Shown one piece after another: positions 11,833-20,315 of a stretch of DNA of 64,000 bases. Position 1 is the stretch's first letter. The number at the start of each line of letters is the position of its first letter. The notes beneath the pieces were generated by a model, which saw only the letters and a program-made list of their open reading frames with translations, ran no database searches and was not told where the DNA came from. The stretch covers positions 54,763-118,762 of the forward strand of contig CALCDT010000069.1 in assembly GCA_937900425.1 (NCBI GenBank). The letters are read 5' to 3'. The stretch is from an uncultured Alphaproteobacteria bacterium. Lineage in GTDB: Bacteria > Pseudomonadota > Alphaproteobacteria > Rhizobiales > Pleomorphomonadaceae. A program made the position numbers and the translations under genes.

Positions 11833-12129
11833 AAATATGGTTGACGAAGGTCCCGGCACCTGTCGTGCTCGTGGCTTTGTTTCCTGGCTCTTGCGGAGGG
11901 TCTTTCGCGATGTGCGGCGGTTGAGGAAAGACGCGCAAACACAGGAGGAGACTGGGAAATTCTCAAACTCCCCTCCTGAGGACCCCGCGCCGATGGTCAC
12001 CTCGACGAACCGGGCCGGGTCGCTGCGCCTGCGCGCGAATGGCGACGAGGGAGCGGCGTCGATCTCGGCTGACGACGGCGCCGGCTCGACCCGGAGCGAA
12101 CGGGCAGGGCCTTTTCCAGGAGGCGCACC

Positions 12130-12236
12130 GCCGTCGTTCCCGCGCGCGAATCCGGCGGCGGCTTTATCGAGACGGGCGGCCGGACGCGAGGATTCTTCCG
12201 GCGAACGGCCGGATTCCGCCTCGCGGAAATGACGGC
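12130..12236. repeat. short inverted-repeat element, copy 1
   Basis: About 107 bases bounded by imperfect inverted arms: CCGTCGTTCCCGCG at the left, and at the right the complement of CCGTCATTTCCGCG, each followed inwardly by AATCCGG. The same style of arm bounds a second element at 52109-52249. It looks like the dispersed GTCATTCCGGCGAA type of intergenic repeat known from many proteobacteria. Confidence 0.55.
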
Positions 12237-12666
12237 AATTGTCACTGGAAGGATGACCACGCGTCCGGTTCCGTCGTGCTCAGTTGCTCGCGCCAACGCT
12301 CACCGGCGCTCGGGAGTGGGCGGAGACGGCGGCTCGAAGCGGAGCTGGTGTCATGTCGGTAGCGGCTTGAACCGACCTCTCGCCGCGTGCCCTCCGAGGC
12401 GCCATCCTGACGCCTCTCGAACGGCGGGGCGCCATCGTCCGTCGGGGTAGGACGACCCGGTCCATTCACCGGCGCCTCGGCAGGGGGCCGACGAACCGCC
12501 GGTCGCACCGCCATGAGGCCCGGCTTTCCGGCCCCTCGGGTGCGACGACGCGCTCGGATGCGGCGGGGGGTCGAGCCGGGATGACCCGGCTCCGCCGGTC
12601 TGCCGACGGGACCGGGCGACGACACCGCGCAGGGGCGGGCGGCGCCCGGTGATCGCGCGGTCGTGG

Positions 12667-13476
12667 TCAGCTGTCGGTCGGCCGGTGCTGCGGGAACGTG
12701 GCCGAGAAGGCGGCGCCATCGGTGTCGGTCGCCGATACCGACACGGGCTGGCCGTTCGCGACGTAGGAGAAGCGGAAGTTCGGATCCTCGGAGATCGAGA
12801 TGCCGCCCTCCATCTTGAAGATCATCTGGTCGCCCTGGTTGACGGTGATCTCGTCGATGAAGCGCGGCGGAATGTAGTTGAGCGTGATCTGGTCCTTCTG
12901 GAGGCCCGAGTTGTTCGGATGGCGAATCATCAGCTGCGCGTCCTGCCGGCCGCTGGCCGCGCCTTCCACCGGAAACTCGCGGAACTTCATCTTGCCCATT
13001 TCGGCGAGCGCCAGCGCCTGGTCCTTTCCGGCCGGCGCCGAACAGCCGCCCGCCGCCTTCACGAAGCGATCGGTGACGTAGAGCGTGCCGTCGCTGACCT
13101 CGGCGACCGCATGGATGCTGGTGTAGGCGTTGACCCGCACCCGTGTCTCGATGTGATCGACCGCCGCGCTCTCGCCGAGGGTGAAGGTCGCCGCCACCGG
13201 CGCCGGGTTCTCGTCGATCACCAGCGTCACCTTCTCGATGCGGCGTGCATCGCCCGGCGGCAGCGCGAAATCGAGGGTGATCGGCACGATGGCGGCATCC
13301 TCGGCCCGATAGGGGGCGTCGATGGTGATGACGCCGGCGCCGTCCTGCATCGGACGGTCGGAGAAGACGTCGGTGACGAGGCCCTTCCAGGTTTCGTCGG
13401 AGCCGGCCTGCGCCGACGAGGCGGCGAGCGCGAGCCCGGCGGCGAGGGTGAAGGCGGACAGCATGCGAACGGTCAT
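12667..13476 (-). CDS. quinoprotein dehydrogenase-associated SoxYZ-like carrier protein
   Basis: A 269-residue secreted protein with a signal peptide (about 1-24, ending AQA-G). The N-terminal half is SoxY-like and carries GGCSAP with a single cysteine (Cys145). The C-terminal half (about 175-269) is SoxZ-like, with MIRHPNNSG and GGISISEDPNFRFSY. Fused SoxYZ-like proteins of this type occur beside PQQ-dependent alcohol dehydrogenases and are named as part of a proposed quinoprotein relay system. The start follows a GGAGGA site. What the cysteine carries is unknown. Confidence 0.88.
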   Translation of the reverse strand: MTVRMLSAFTLAAGLALAASSAQAGSDETWKGLVTDVFSDRPMQDGAGVITIDAPYRAEDAAIVPITLDFALPPGDARRIEKVTLVIDENPAPVAATFTLGESAAVDHIETRVRVNAYTSIHAVAEVSDGTLYVTDRFVKAAGGCSAPAGKDQALALAEMGKMKFREFPVEGAASGRQDAQLMIRHPNNSGLQKDQITLNYIPPRFIDEITVNQGDQMIFKMEGGISISEDPNFRFSYVANGQPVSVSATDTDGAAFSATFPQHRPTDS

Positions 13477-13704
13477 CTTTCGTCTCTCCTCCACGTCGAG
13501 GACACCGCGGTGACGACCCGCGCGCCTCTTCGACCGGTTCCGGTGCGGCCACGTCGTGGACGCGAGCCGGTCCTTGCCGCTATTAGTTTCGTCAAGTCTA
13601 ACATAAGATCGCGCACGGCTCACGCTGCGCTGCGGCGAAGCCGATGACAAGCCCGTGAACGCCGATGTTTTCAGGGCGGTCGCGGGCAGGGCGCCGATTG
13701 CCGG

Positions 13705-14685
13705 TCATTCCCATTCGAGTTCCGCATAGGCCGCGGTGGCGTTGCGGGCGTTGAACTGGTCGAACAGCGTCCAGTTTTCCTTTTCCGACCGTCCCGCCGT
13801 CTCGACCGCCCGCGACAACGGCACGCCGGCGGCGATCGCGGCACGAAGGTCGGCCGCGAGCACCTCGAAATAGCGCCGTTCCGGGGCGATCGCCTCCGCC
13901 AGCGGCACCCCGAGCGGGCCGTGGCCGGGCACGACGATCGCGTCCGGTCCGGCGGCGAGATCGTCGAGCACCTTCATCCAGCCGAGAATCGATCCGTCGA
14001 TCGAGGGCAGGTGCTCGAGAAAGACGAGATCGCCGGCGAAGAGAACGCCGGCATCGGGGACGAAGACCGTGAGATCGGCGTCGGTATGGGCGACCGGGCG
14101 GGCGACGAGGTCGATCACCCGCCCGCCGAGGTCGAGCCTCCTACTTTGGTCGACCACGACGTCCGGCGACACGATGCGCACGTCGGCGAGCAGCGAGTCG
14201 CCCATCAGGTCGCGATTGGCGCCGATGTAGAAATTTCCCCGCGCCGCCATCGATCTCGGCAGATTCGCGTGTCCGACGAAACTCGCACCGGTATCTGCGA
14301 ATGCTGCGTTGCCGAAGATATGGTCGGGATGGACGTGGGTGTTGATGACGTGGCGCACCGGCCGGTCGGTGTGCCGACGGATCGCCGCGAGCAGGGCCCG
14401 ACCCTCGCGCACGCTCCCGCCGGTGTCGACGACGGCCACCGCCTCCTCGCCGACGATGAAACCGACGTTGGCGATGGCGCCGCCGTTTTCCGCGGTCATC
14501 AGTGCGTTGACGCCGCGGTGGGCGAAGATGCCGCGTGCGAGCTCCACGACCTCGAGACCCTCGCTCCCGGCGGCCGTGGCGGCGGCCGAGCCGGGAAGCA
14601 GGGCCGCCGCCAGCAGCAGTCGCGTCATGCTGCGGCGCGTCAAACTTCCGTCTTGCGGTGCAACATTAACGTGTGTCGGCTGCAT
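13705..14685 (-). CDS. SoxH-like zinc metallohydrolase of the quinoprotein relay type
   Basis: A 326-residue metallo-beta-lactamase-fold protein. The N-terminus LTRRSMTRLLLAAALLPG has a twin-arginine signal (Arg17-Arg18), so it is probably exported folded. Metal ligands are visible in HVHPDH (117-122), in VAHTDADL, and in the Asp of FAGDLV, with VPGHGPLG further on. This matches the family called quinoprotein relay system zinc metallohydrolase. It faces xoxF across a shared promoter region and lies 228 bases from the SoxYZ-like gene. Its substrate is unknown. Confidence 0.87.
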   Translation of the reverse strand: MQPTHVNVAPQDGSLTRRSMTRLLLAAALLPGSAAATAAGSEGLEVVELARGIFAHRGVNALMTAENGGAIANVGFIVGEEAVAVVDTGGSVREGRALLAAIRRHTDRPVRHVINTHVHPDHIFGNAAFADTGASFVGHANLPRSMAARGNFYIGANRDLMGDSLLADVRIVSPDVVVDQSRRLDLGGRVIDLVARPVAHTDADLTVFVPDAGVLFAGDLVFLEHLPSIDGSILGWMKVLDDLAAGPDAIVVPGHGPLGVPLAEAIAPERRYFEVLAADLRAAIAAGVPLSRAVETAGRSEKENWTLFDQFNARNATAAYAELEWE

Positions 14686-15142
14686 CGGTCTGCCTTTCTC
14701 GTCGTCGCGATGGAAGGTCGATCCGGCGTCCTCGTCTTGCCAGAGGCGTCTTGTCCGCCAATTTGTCGCACCTGCCCGGCCGGTGGCGGAACCCGGCCGT
14801 TTTCGACGCGCCGTCGCCCTCCTTAGCCGTTCCTTCACCCTAAATCGCTTTAATTTCCCGAGGCTAGCCCGCTTGCGGTGTCCGGAAAAGCTGATTACAG
14901 TCCTCTCAGCCGCCGATTTCGACGGATCCGACGTTTGAGGGAATGTCGGGTACCGATTCGAAGACCGCAGCAGGGACGAGAAGAATGGATACGTCATACG
15001 TATCGATAACGCGCCCTGTAGGTTGTGACACGCTGTCGGAGGCTGTCCCTGCTGATACGTCGACAATGAACCGGGTCCGGTAGCCCGAGCCGTTTCGTCT
15101 ATCCAGCCGTACGCTGAAAAAATGCGATCTAGGGAGAATACA
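14686..15142. promoter_or_regulatory. divergent control region of xoxF and the zinc hydrolase
   Basis: 457 bases, AT-richer than its neighbours. It contains a GATACGT palindrome at 14988-15004 and a third half-site at 15054-15060. AGGGAGA provides the xoxF ribosome-binding site. I could not assign a -35/-10 pair with confidence. Confidence 0.6.
14988..15004. promoter_or_regulatory. GATACGT palindrome upstream of xoxF
   Basis: GATACGT-CAT-ACGTATC is a perfect 7-bp dyad, 139 bases before the xoxF start. A further GATACGT occurs at 15054-15060, 66 bases downstream in the same orientation as the left arm. It is a plausible binding site for the regulator of methanol oxidation. Confidence 0.5.
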
Positions 15143-16951
15143 ATGAAAAGAGCAATCAAGTTCGCTTGCATGACGGCCGCCGTGGCTCTGATGGCCCTTC
15201 CGGCGTCCGCCAATGACAAGCTGATCGAGATGGCTAACAACCCCGCCGACTGGGTCATGCAGACCGGCGACTACGCCAACACGCGATATTCCAAGCTCGA
15301 TCAGATCAACAAGGACAACGTCGGCACCCTCCAGGTCGCCTGGACGTTCTCCACGGGCGTGCTCCGCGGCCACGAAGGCGGCCCGCTGATCATCGGCGAC
15401 GTCATGTACGTCCACACGCCGTTCCCGAACATCGTCTACGCGCTGGACCTCAACGACAGCGGCTCGATCATCTGGAAGTACGAGCCGAAGCAGGATCCGA
15501 ACGTCATCCCGGTGATGTGCTGCGACACGGTCAACCGTGGCGTCGCCTACGGTGACGGCAAGATCATCCTGCACCAGGCCGATACCACCGTCGTCGCGCT
15601 CGATGCCAAGACCGGCGAAGTGGCCTGGTCGGTGAAGAACGGCGACCCGGCGATCGGCGAGACCGGCACCGCGGCTCCGATGGTGTTCAAGGACAAGGTG
15701 CTGATCGGCATCTCCGGCGGCGAGTTCGGCGTCCGTGGTTCGGTCACCGCCTACAACCTCAGCGACGGTTCCCGCGCTTGGCGTGGCTGGTCGATGGGTC
15801 CCGACAGCGACACGCTGATGGATCCGGAGAAGACCACCCACCTCGGCAAGCCGGTCGGTCCGGACTCCGGCACCAACACCTGGGAAGGCGATCAGTGGAA
15901 GATCGGCGGCGGCACCACTTGGGGCTGGTTCTCGTTCGATCCCGAGCTGAACCTCGTCTACTACGGCTCCGGCAACCCGTCGACCTGGAACCCGTCGCAG
16001 CGTCCCGGTGACAACCGCTGGTCGATGACGATCTGGGCCCGTGATGCCGACACCGGCATGGCGAAGTGGGTCTACCAGATGACCCCCCACGACGAGTGGG
16101 ACTTCGACGGCGTCAACGAGATGATCCTCACCGAACAGCAGATCGACGGCAAGGATCGTAAGCTCCTCACGCACTTCGACCGTAACGGCTTCGGCTACAC
16201 GCTCGACCGCGAGACGGGCGAACTCCTCGTCGCCGAGAAGTACGATCCGGTCGTGAACTGGGCCACGGAAGTGGTGATGGACCCGAACAGCGACCAGTAC
16301 GGCCGCCCGCAGGTCGTCTCGCAGTACTCGACCGCCCAGAACGGTGAAGACGTGAACACCACCGGCATCTGCCCGGCGGCGCTCGGCACCAAGGACCAGC
16401 AGCCTGCGGCCTACTCGCCGAAGACCGAGCTGTTCTACGTTCCGACCAACCACGTCTGCATGGACTACGAGCCGTTCCGCGTGTCCTACACCGCGGGCCA
16501 GCCCTACGTCGGTGCGACCCTGTCGATGTACCCCGCGCCGAACAGCCATGGCGGCATGGGTAACTTCATCGCCTGGGACGGCAAGAAGGGTGAGATCAAG
16601 TGGTCGCTCCCCGAGCAGTTCTCGGTGTGGTCGGGCGCTCTCGCCACCGCCGGTGACGTCGTGTTCTACGGCACGCTCGAAGGCTACCTGAAGGCGGTCG
16701 ACGCCGAGACGGGCAAGGAACTCTACAAGTTCAAGACCCCGTCGGGCATCATCGGCAACGTCACCACCTACGAGCACGGCGGCAAGCAGTACATCGCCAT
16801 CCTGTCGGGCATCGGTGGCTGGGCCGGTATCGGTCTCGCCGCTGGCCTCACGGACCCGAACGCCGGTCTCGGCGCGGTGGGCGGTTACGCCGGTCTCAGC
16901 AAGTACACCGCTCTCGGTGGCCAGCTGACGGTCTTCTCGCTGCCGAACTGA
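15143..16951 (+). CDS. xoxF: lanthanide-dependent methanol dehydrogenase XoxF
   Basis: Periplasmic PQQ enzyme that oxidises methanol to formaldehyde or further. The 602-residue protein has a signal peptide (1-23, ending ASA-N) and an eight-bladed propeller. The vicinal disulfide CC is at 126-127. Metal ligands fit Glu194 (SGGEFG) and Asn278 (GSGNPSTWN). The catalytic-type Asp320 is followed by Asp322 in DEWDFDG. The second Asp is the mark of lanthanide-type XoxF; calcium-type MxaF has Ala there. The start at 15143 follows AGGGAGA. Two terminators follow immediately. Codon use looks less GC-extreme than the neighbours, fitting high expression. Confidence 0.97.
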   Translation: MKRAIKFACMTAAVALMALPASANDKLIEMANNPADWVMQTGDYANTRYSKLDQINKDNVGTLQVAWTFSTGVLRGHEGGPLIIGDVMYVHTPFPNIVYALDLNDSGSIIWKYEPKQDPNVIPVMCCDTVNRGVAYGDGKIILHQADTTVVALDAKTGEVAWSVKNGDPAIGETGTAAPMVFKDKVLIGISGGEFGVRGSVTAYNLSDGSRAWRGWSMGPDSDTLMDPEKTTHLGKPVGPDSGTNTWEGDQWKIGGGTTWGWFSFDPELNLVYYGSGNPSTWNPSQRPGDNRWSMTIWARDADTGMAKWVYQMTPHDEWDFDGVNEMILTEQQIDGKDRKLLTHFDRNGFGYTLDRETGELLVAEKYDPVVNWATEVVMDPNSDQYGRPQVVSQYSTAQNGEDVNTTGICPAALGTKDQQPAAYSPKTELFYVPTNHVCMDYEPFRVSYTAGQPYVGATLSMYPAPNSHGGMGNFIAWDGKKGEIKWSLPEQFSVWSGALATAGDVVFYGTLEGYLKAVDAETGKELYKFKTPSGIIGNVTTYEHGGKQYIAILSGIGGWAGIGLAAGLTDPNAGLGAVGGYAGLSKYTALGGQLTVFSLPN

Positions 16952-17014
16952 TCGGACGCCGGGCTTCCGGTGGGGCGCAACCTGCGCCGCACCGGTCTCG
17001 ACATCGCAACAGCG

Positions 17015-17046
17015 AACGCCGCTCCTTCGTAAAGGAGCGGCGTTTT
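17015..17046 (+). terminator. strong terminator after xoxF
   Basis: A perfect 13-bp stem, AACGCCGCTCCTT and AAGGAGCGGCGTT, with a 4-base loop CGTA and a short T run. Confidence 0.85.
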
Positions 17047-17057
17047 CGAGACGAAGG

Positions 17058-17098
17058 CCCGGTTCACGCTTCAAACGTGTGGGCCGGGTTTTTCTTTT
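17058..17098 (+). terminator. second terminator after xoxF
   Basis: An interrupted stem, CCCGG/CCGGG plus CACG/CGTG around TTCAAA, followed by TTTTTCTTTT. It lies 12 bases after the first terminator and forms a tandem stop. Confidence 0.7.
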
Positions 17099-17538
17099 CG
17101 TGTGCATTCGTGTCTCCTCACGTGCGGAACACGGCATGATCCACGAGCGTTCGATGCGCGTAACGCGTCTCGTTCGTCGCCGGATCTGCGAATGTCTCGA
17201 CGCCACCCGGTCAGAACGTTCCGGGCGAGAGAGGAGGCGACGGTTCGACTTTCGGGCTGCGATCTTTCATCACATCGCGACGATGAAGTCCGCCCGGTAA
17301 GGTCTCGTGCCTCGCACCCCGTCCGAAGGATCGGCGGGACTGCGCAAGAACGACAGACGGCCGATCAAACCGAAGGCGTGTGCCGGTGATCGTCGTCCGC
17401 CTCGACGCGGGCGGTTTCCCGGAAACGAGCCAGGGCTCCTTGCGCCACGCCGGCGCGGGTGGCCCGGCCGCCGCCAGAAACGCCAACGGCCGTGCCGACA
17501 AACGCGAGAAGCGAACTGAAGAGGACTGGAGAGGACAT

Positions 17539-18039
17539 ATGATTCTGAGAAGTGTCACCCTGGCGGCGGCGATCCTGATGAGCGCGGGCGCGAGCATCGC
17601 GGCCGACAGCACCGCGGTCGAGAAGGACGGAACCATCTGGCGCGACGCCGACGGCAATCCGACCTACAAGATCGGCGACGACGGCATTCCGGATTACCGG
17701 ACCTGGATGGGCTACAAGCGCTACACCGGCAACTGCATGCCCTGCCACGGCCCCGACGGCGCCGGCAGCAGCTTCGCGCCCGACCTCACGGCGTCCTTGA
17801 AGTCGATCGACTACGAGAAGTTCGCCGAGGTCGTCTCCAGCGGTCAGCAGAACGTCTGGCATCCGGTCAACAGCGTCATGCCGGCCTGGGGCACCGACCT
17901 CAACGTCATGTGCTATCTCGACGACATCTACGCCTACCTGCGCGGCCGCTCCGACGGCAAGCTCGGTCGCGGCGAGCCCAAGCGTCCGGAAGTGGACAAG
18001 CAGGCCAAGGACGACGCCTACGCCTGCCTCGGCTTCTGA
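17539..18039 (+). CDS. xoxG: XoxG-type cytochrome c, electron acceptor of XoxF
   Basis: A 166-residue periplasmic monohaem cytochrome c (cL type) that accepts electrons from methanol dehydrogenase. It has a signal peptide (1-22, ending SIA-AD) and the haem motif CMPCH (Cys66, Cys69, His70). The likely axial Met114 is in NSVMPAWG. The C-terminal segment contains CYLDDIYAYLRGR, usual for the cL family. It is separated from xoxF by two terminators and is itself followed by a strong one, so its transcription is probably independent. GGAGAGGA precedes the ATG. Confidence 0.94.
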   Translation: MILRSVTLAAAILMSAGASIAADSTAVEKDGTIWRDADGNPTYKIGDDGIPDYRTWMGYKRYTGNCMPCHGPDGAGSSFAPDLTASLKSIDYEKFAEVVSSGQQNVWHPVNSVMPAWGTDLNVMCYLDDIYAYLRGRSDGKLGRGEPKRPEVDKQAKDDAYACLGF

Positions 18040-18057
18040 GCGAGCGTGAGTGACGAC

Positions 18058-18086
18058 GGACCCGCCCCGGTCGGGCGGGTCCTTTT
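18058..18086 (+). terminator. strong terminator after xoxG
   Basis: A perfect 10-bp stem, GGACCCGCCC and GGGCGGGTCC, with a 5-base loop, followed by TTTTCTTC. Confidence 0.85.
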
Positions 18087-18244
18087 CTTCGTGCTCGGCC
18101 GCTCCGGCAATCGGCCGGCAGGGGCGGGGTGAGGCGTCCGGCATCCGAGGTTCTCTCGGCGTCATCACCGGTGCTGCCGTCCACGCGCCGGAGCCGTTGC
18201 AGAGGACGAGTGCCGGTGGTCTTTCGCATCGGCGCCGCCCGCGG

Positions 18245-18273
18245 TTGCGCCGCTTATGCGGCGACCATAGACT
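18245..18273 (+). promoter_or_regulatory. candidate xoxJ promoter
   Basis: TTGCGC (18245-18250) and TAGACT (18268-18273) are separated by exactly 17 bases, about 105 bases before the xoxJ start and after the xoxG terminator. Confidence 0.45.
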
Positions 18274-18377
18274 CAGGACGTGCGTTGCCGGCTCCTGTGG
18301 CCGTTCCCGACCGGGAAGGGCTCCAGGGAGAACCGCGCGACGACCAAGAAGGCGACAGCAGCGGGAGGAAGGATCAC

Positions 18378-19235
18378 ATGAACAGGCAGTGGAGCAAGGC
18401 GGCGGCGCTGATGCTCGCGGGGCTCATGGTCCTTTCGACCGGGGCCAGCGCGCAGACGGCGGGTGAGCAGACGTTCGGCGAGGCGATCGAACTCGTCGAC
18501 CCCAACGTGCTGCGCGTGTGTTCCGATCCGGCGAACATGCCCTTCTCCGACCAGGCGAAGGAGGGCTTCGAGAACAAGATCGCCGATTTGCTCGCCGAGA
18601 AACTCGGCAAGTCGGTGTCCTACACCTGGTTCCCGATGGCGACCGGCTTCGTGCGCAAGACGCTCGGCGAGCATCGCTGCGACGTCATCATCGGCTTCGC
18701 CCAGGGCGACGAACTCGTCCAGAACACCAACGCCTATTACCGCACCGCCTATGCCATCGTCTTCAAGAAGGGCGACGGGCTCGACGGGCTCGACGCGCTG
18801 TCCGATCCGCGCCTCAAGTCCAAGCGCATCGGCGTCGTCGCCGGCACGCCGCCGGCGTCGAACATGGCGCAATACGGTTTGCTCGGCCGCGCCAAGCCCT
18901 ATCCGCTGATGGTCGATACCCGGATCGATTCTCCCTCGAAGCGGATGATGAAGGACCTCGCCGACGGCGTGATCGACGTGGCGATTCTCTGGGGGCCGAT
19001 GGCGGGCTGGCAGGCGAAGCAGTCGGGTCTCGACCTCGCCGTCGTTCCCCTGGTCAAGGAGGTCGGCGGGCCGCGCATGGCCTACCGCATCACCATGGGC
19101 GTGCGCCGGCAGGATCAGAACTGGAAGCGGCAGCTCAACACGCTGCTGCGCGACAATCAGAAAGAGATCGAGCGCATCCTGCTCGACTATGGCGTTCCGC
19201 TGCTCGACGAGCGCGATCAGCCGATCACCAACTGA
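18378..19235 (+). CDS. xoxJ: XoxJ, quinoprotein-associated periplasmic binding-protein-like factor
   Basis: A 285-residue secreted protein with a signal peptide (1-26, ending ASA-Q) and a periplasmic solute-binding fold. Recognisable segments are LRVCSDPANMPFSD, GFVRKTLGEHRCDVIIG and VIDVAILWGPMAGW. It belongs to the quinoprotein dehydrogenase-associated ABC-substrate-binding-like family (XoxJ/MxaJ). XoxJ is thought to help mature or activate XoxF, not to transport a solute. No transporter genes accompany it here. It has its own candidate promoter and a strong hairpin behind it. Confidence 0.92.
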   Translation: MNRQWSKAAALMLAGLMVLSTGASAQTAGEQTFGEAIELVDPNVLRVCSDPANMPFSDQAKEGFENKIADLLAEKLGKSVSYTWFPMATGFVRKTLGEHRCDVIIGFAQGDELVQNTNAYYRTAYAIVFKKGDGLDGLDALSDPRLKSKRIGVVAGTPPASNMAQYGLLGRAKPYPLMVDTRIDSPSKRMMKDLADGVIDVAILWGPMAGWQAKQSGLDLAVVPLVKEVGGPRMAYRITMGVRRQDQNWKRQLNTLLRDNQKEIERILLDYGVPLLDERDQPITN

Positions 19236-19242
19236 CATCCGA

Positions 19243-19275
19243 CCCGCTCCCGCCGGAACCTTCCGGCGAGGCGGG
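19243..19275 (+). terminator. hairpin after xoxJ
   Basis: A perfect inner stem, CGCCGGAA/TTCCGGCG, with outer CCCGC/GCGGG pairing, starts 8 bases after the stop codon. No T run follows. Confidence 0.5.
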
Positions 19276-19358
19276 GATGACGACAGTGGCCGCGACGGCC
19301 GAGACTGTCGCGGGCTGCGCTGTCCCGGATCGAGCCCACGGTCTTTCGGAGTGGCGCC

Positions 19359-19940
19359 ATGCGCGGTTGGTCCTGTGTGCTCGCCGCCGTCCTTTTGGCG
19401 GGCGTTCTTGCGCCGGTTCGCGCCGAAGAGGTCGCGGAGCCGAGCGACTATCGGCAGGACGATTTCCGCGCCCCGGTTCCGGACACCCTGGCTGGTGCCA
19501 CCGTCGTCGACACCGCCGCGGCGAAGGTGCTCTGGGAGGCGGGCGAGACCGTCTTCATCGACGTCCTGCCGATGCCGCCGAAGCCGAAGTTGCCGCCGAG
19601 CACGATATTCCGGCAACCGCCACGCGACGACATTCCCGGGAGCACCTGGCTGCCCGATGTCGGCTACGGCCGTCTCAACGAGACGATGACCGGCTATTTC
19701 CGTGACGGACTCGCGGCGGCGACCGGCGGTGACAAGTCCAAGCCGGTGCTTTTCTATTGCCTCGCCGACTGCTGGATGAGTTGGAACGCCGCCCGGCGCG
19801 CCCTCGAATGGGGCTATCGCACCGTCTACTGGTATCCCGACGGCACCGATGGCTGGACCTTCGACGACCTCCCGGTGGAGCGCCGCAAGCCGGTGCCGCG
19901 GCCTGAAGAGGAGCCGGACGAGGAGCTGGGCGCGGAGTGA
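19359..19940 (+). CDS. PQQ-associated rhodanese-like protein with CLADCW motif
   Basis: A 193-residue secreted protein (signal peptide about 1-22, ending VRA-E). It has a rhodanese-like fold: FIDVLP near 67-72 and an active-site loop FYCLADCWMSWNAA with Cys134, Cys138 and Trp139. It matches the family annotated as PQQ-dependent catabolism-associated CXXCW motif protein; in this member three residues separate the cysteines. The tail is rich in Glu and Pro. It stands with xoxFGJ and opposite the SoxYZ-like and SoxH-like genes, so a sulfur or redox relay for the quinoprotein is plausible. The reaction is unknown. Confidence 0.87.
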   Translation: MRGWSCVLAAVLLAGVLAPVRAEEVAEPSDYRQDDFRAPVPDTLAGATVVDTAAAKVLWEAGETVFIDVLPMPPKPKLPPSTIFRQPPRDDIPGSTWLPDVGYGRLNETMTGYFRDGLAAATGGDKSKPVLFYCLADCWMSWNAARRALEWGYRTVYWYPDGTDGWTFDDLPVERRKPVPRPEEEPDEELGAE

Positions 19941-20315
19941 GCGAGCGGGGCAGGGGGGCACCGATGGTCGCCGCCTGCGAATCTGTCGGTCCGTCGGCGG
20001 CGGATTTCGTCACAGCCGCCGGAGGCTCCCGTCGTTCCCCCGGCAGGCGCAGGCCCCGAGTTCGGCCGCGTCCGGCGACGCCGACTCAGGCGTGACGCAC
20101 CGGGGTGCCCACGGCATCCGTCTTCCACCATCCTCCCCCGACCGACGCCGGGACCCGGTGGAGGTTGAGGTGTCGCTCACGTCATCGTCCCCGGCGGGAT
20201 GCGGCACGGCCGACACGGCGTGGCCGGCATCGGGCCGAACATCCCGCTTCCTCGATCGTCTCGAAGGGGAGGCCCGTCGTCTCCCGTCCGCCCCCGCCTC
20301 GTCCGCGTGGTCGCC
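19941..20315. other. gene-free stretch before the LysR gene
   Basis: 375 bases of GC-rich sequence. No convincing promoter, hairpin with T run, or gene was found. Confidence 0.45.

Larger units (their letters stand above)
11745..12666. other. long gene-poor stretch upstream of pspA
   Basis: 922 bases. The first 100 bases are the AT-richer pspA control region with two operators. A hairpin, CAGGAGG (11942-11948) and CCTCCTG (11972-11978), follows. A short inverted-repeat element lies at 12130-12236. The remaining frames are open only because of the high GC content and resemble no family I know. Confidence 0.55.
16952..17538. other. xoxF-xoxG intergenic stretch
   Basis: 587 bases. The first 150 hold the tandem terminators. 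The rest carries no recognisable gene and presumably holds a separate promoter for xoxG, which I could not place. A GGAGAGGA ribosome-binding site is at its end. Confidence 0.5.
18040..18377. other. xoxG-xoxJ intergenic stretch
   Basis: 338 bases with the xoxG terminator at its start and a candidate promoter in its second half. A GGGAGGAAGGA ribosome-binding site precedes xoxJ. No gene is seen. Confidence 0.6.

Noticed and set aside
11768..12232. A 154-codon forward frame upstream of pspA
   Set aside because: It begins inside the operator region, lacks a ribosome-binding site, and its composition (Arg/Pro/Ala/Ser-rich) fits non-coding GC-rich DNA that includes a repeat element.
15143..16951. 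Calling the dehydrogenase MxaF
   Set aside because: The Asp at position 322 (DEWDFDG) and the absence of mxaI nearby indicate XoxF.
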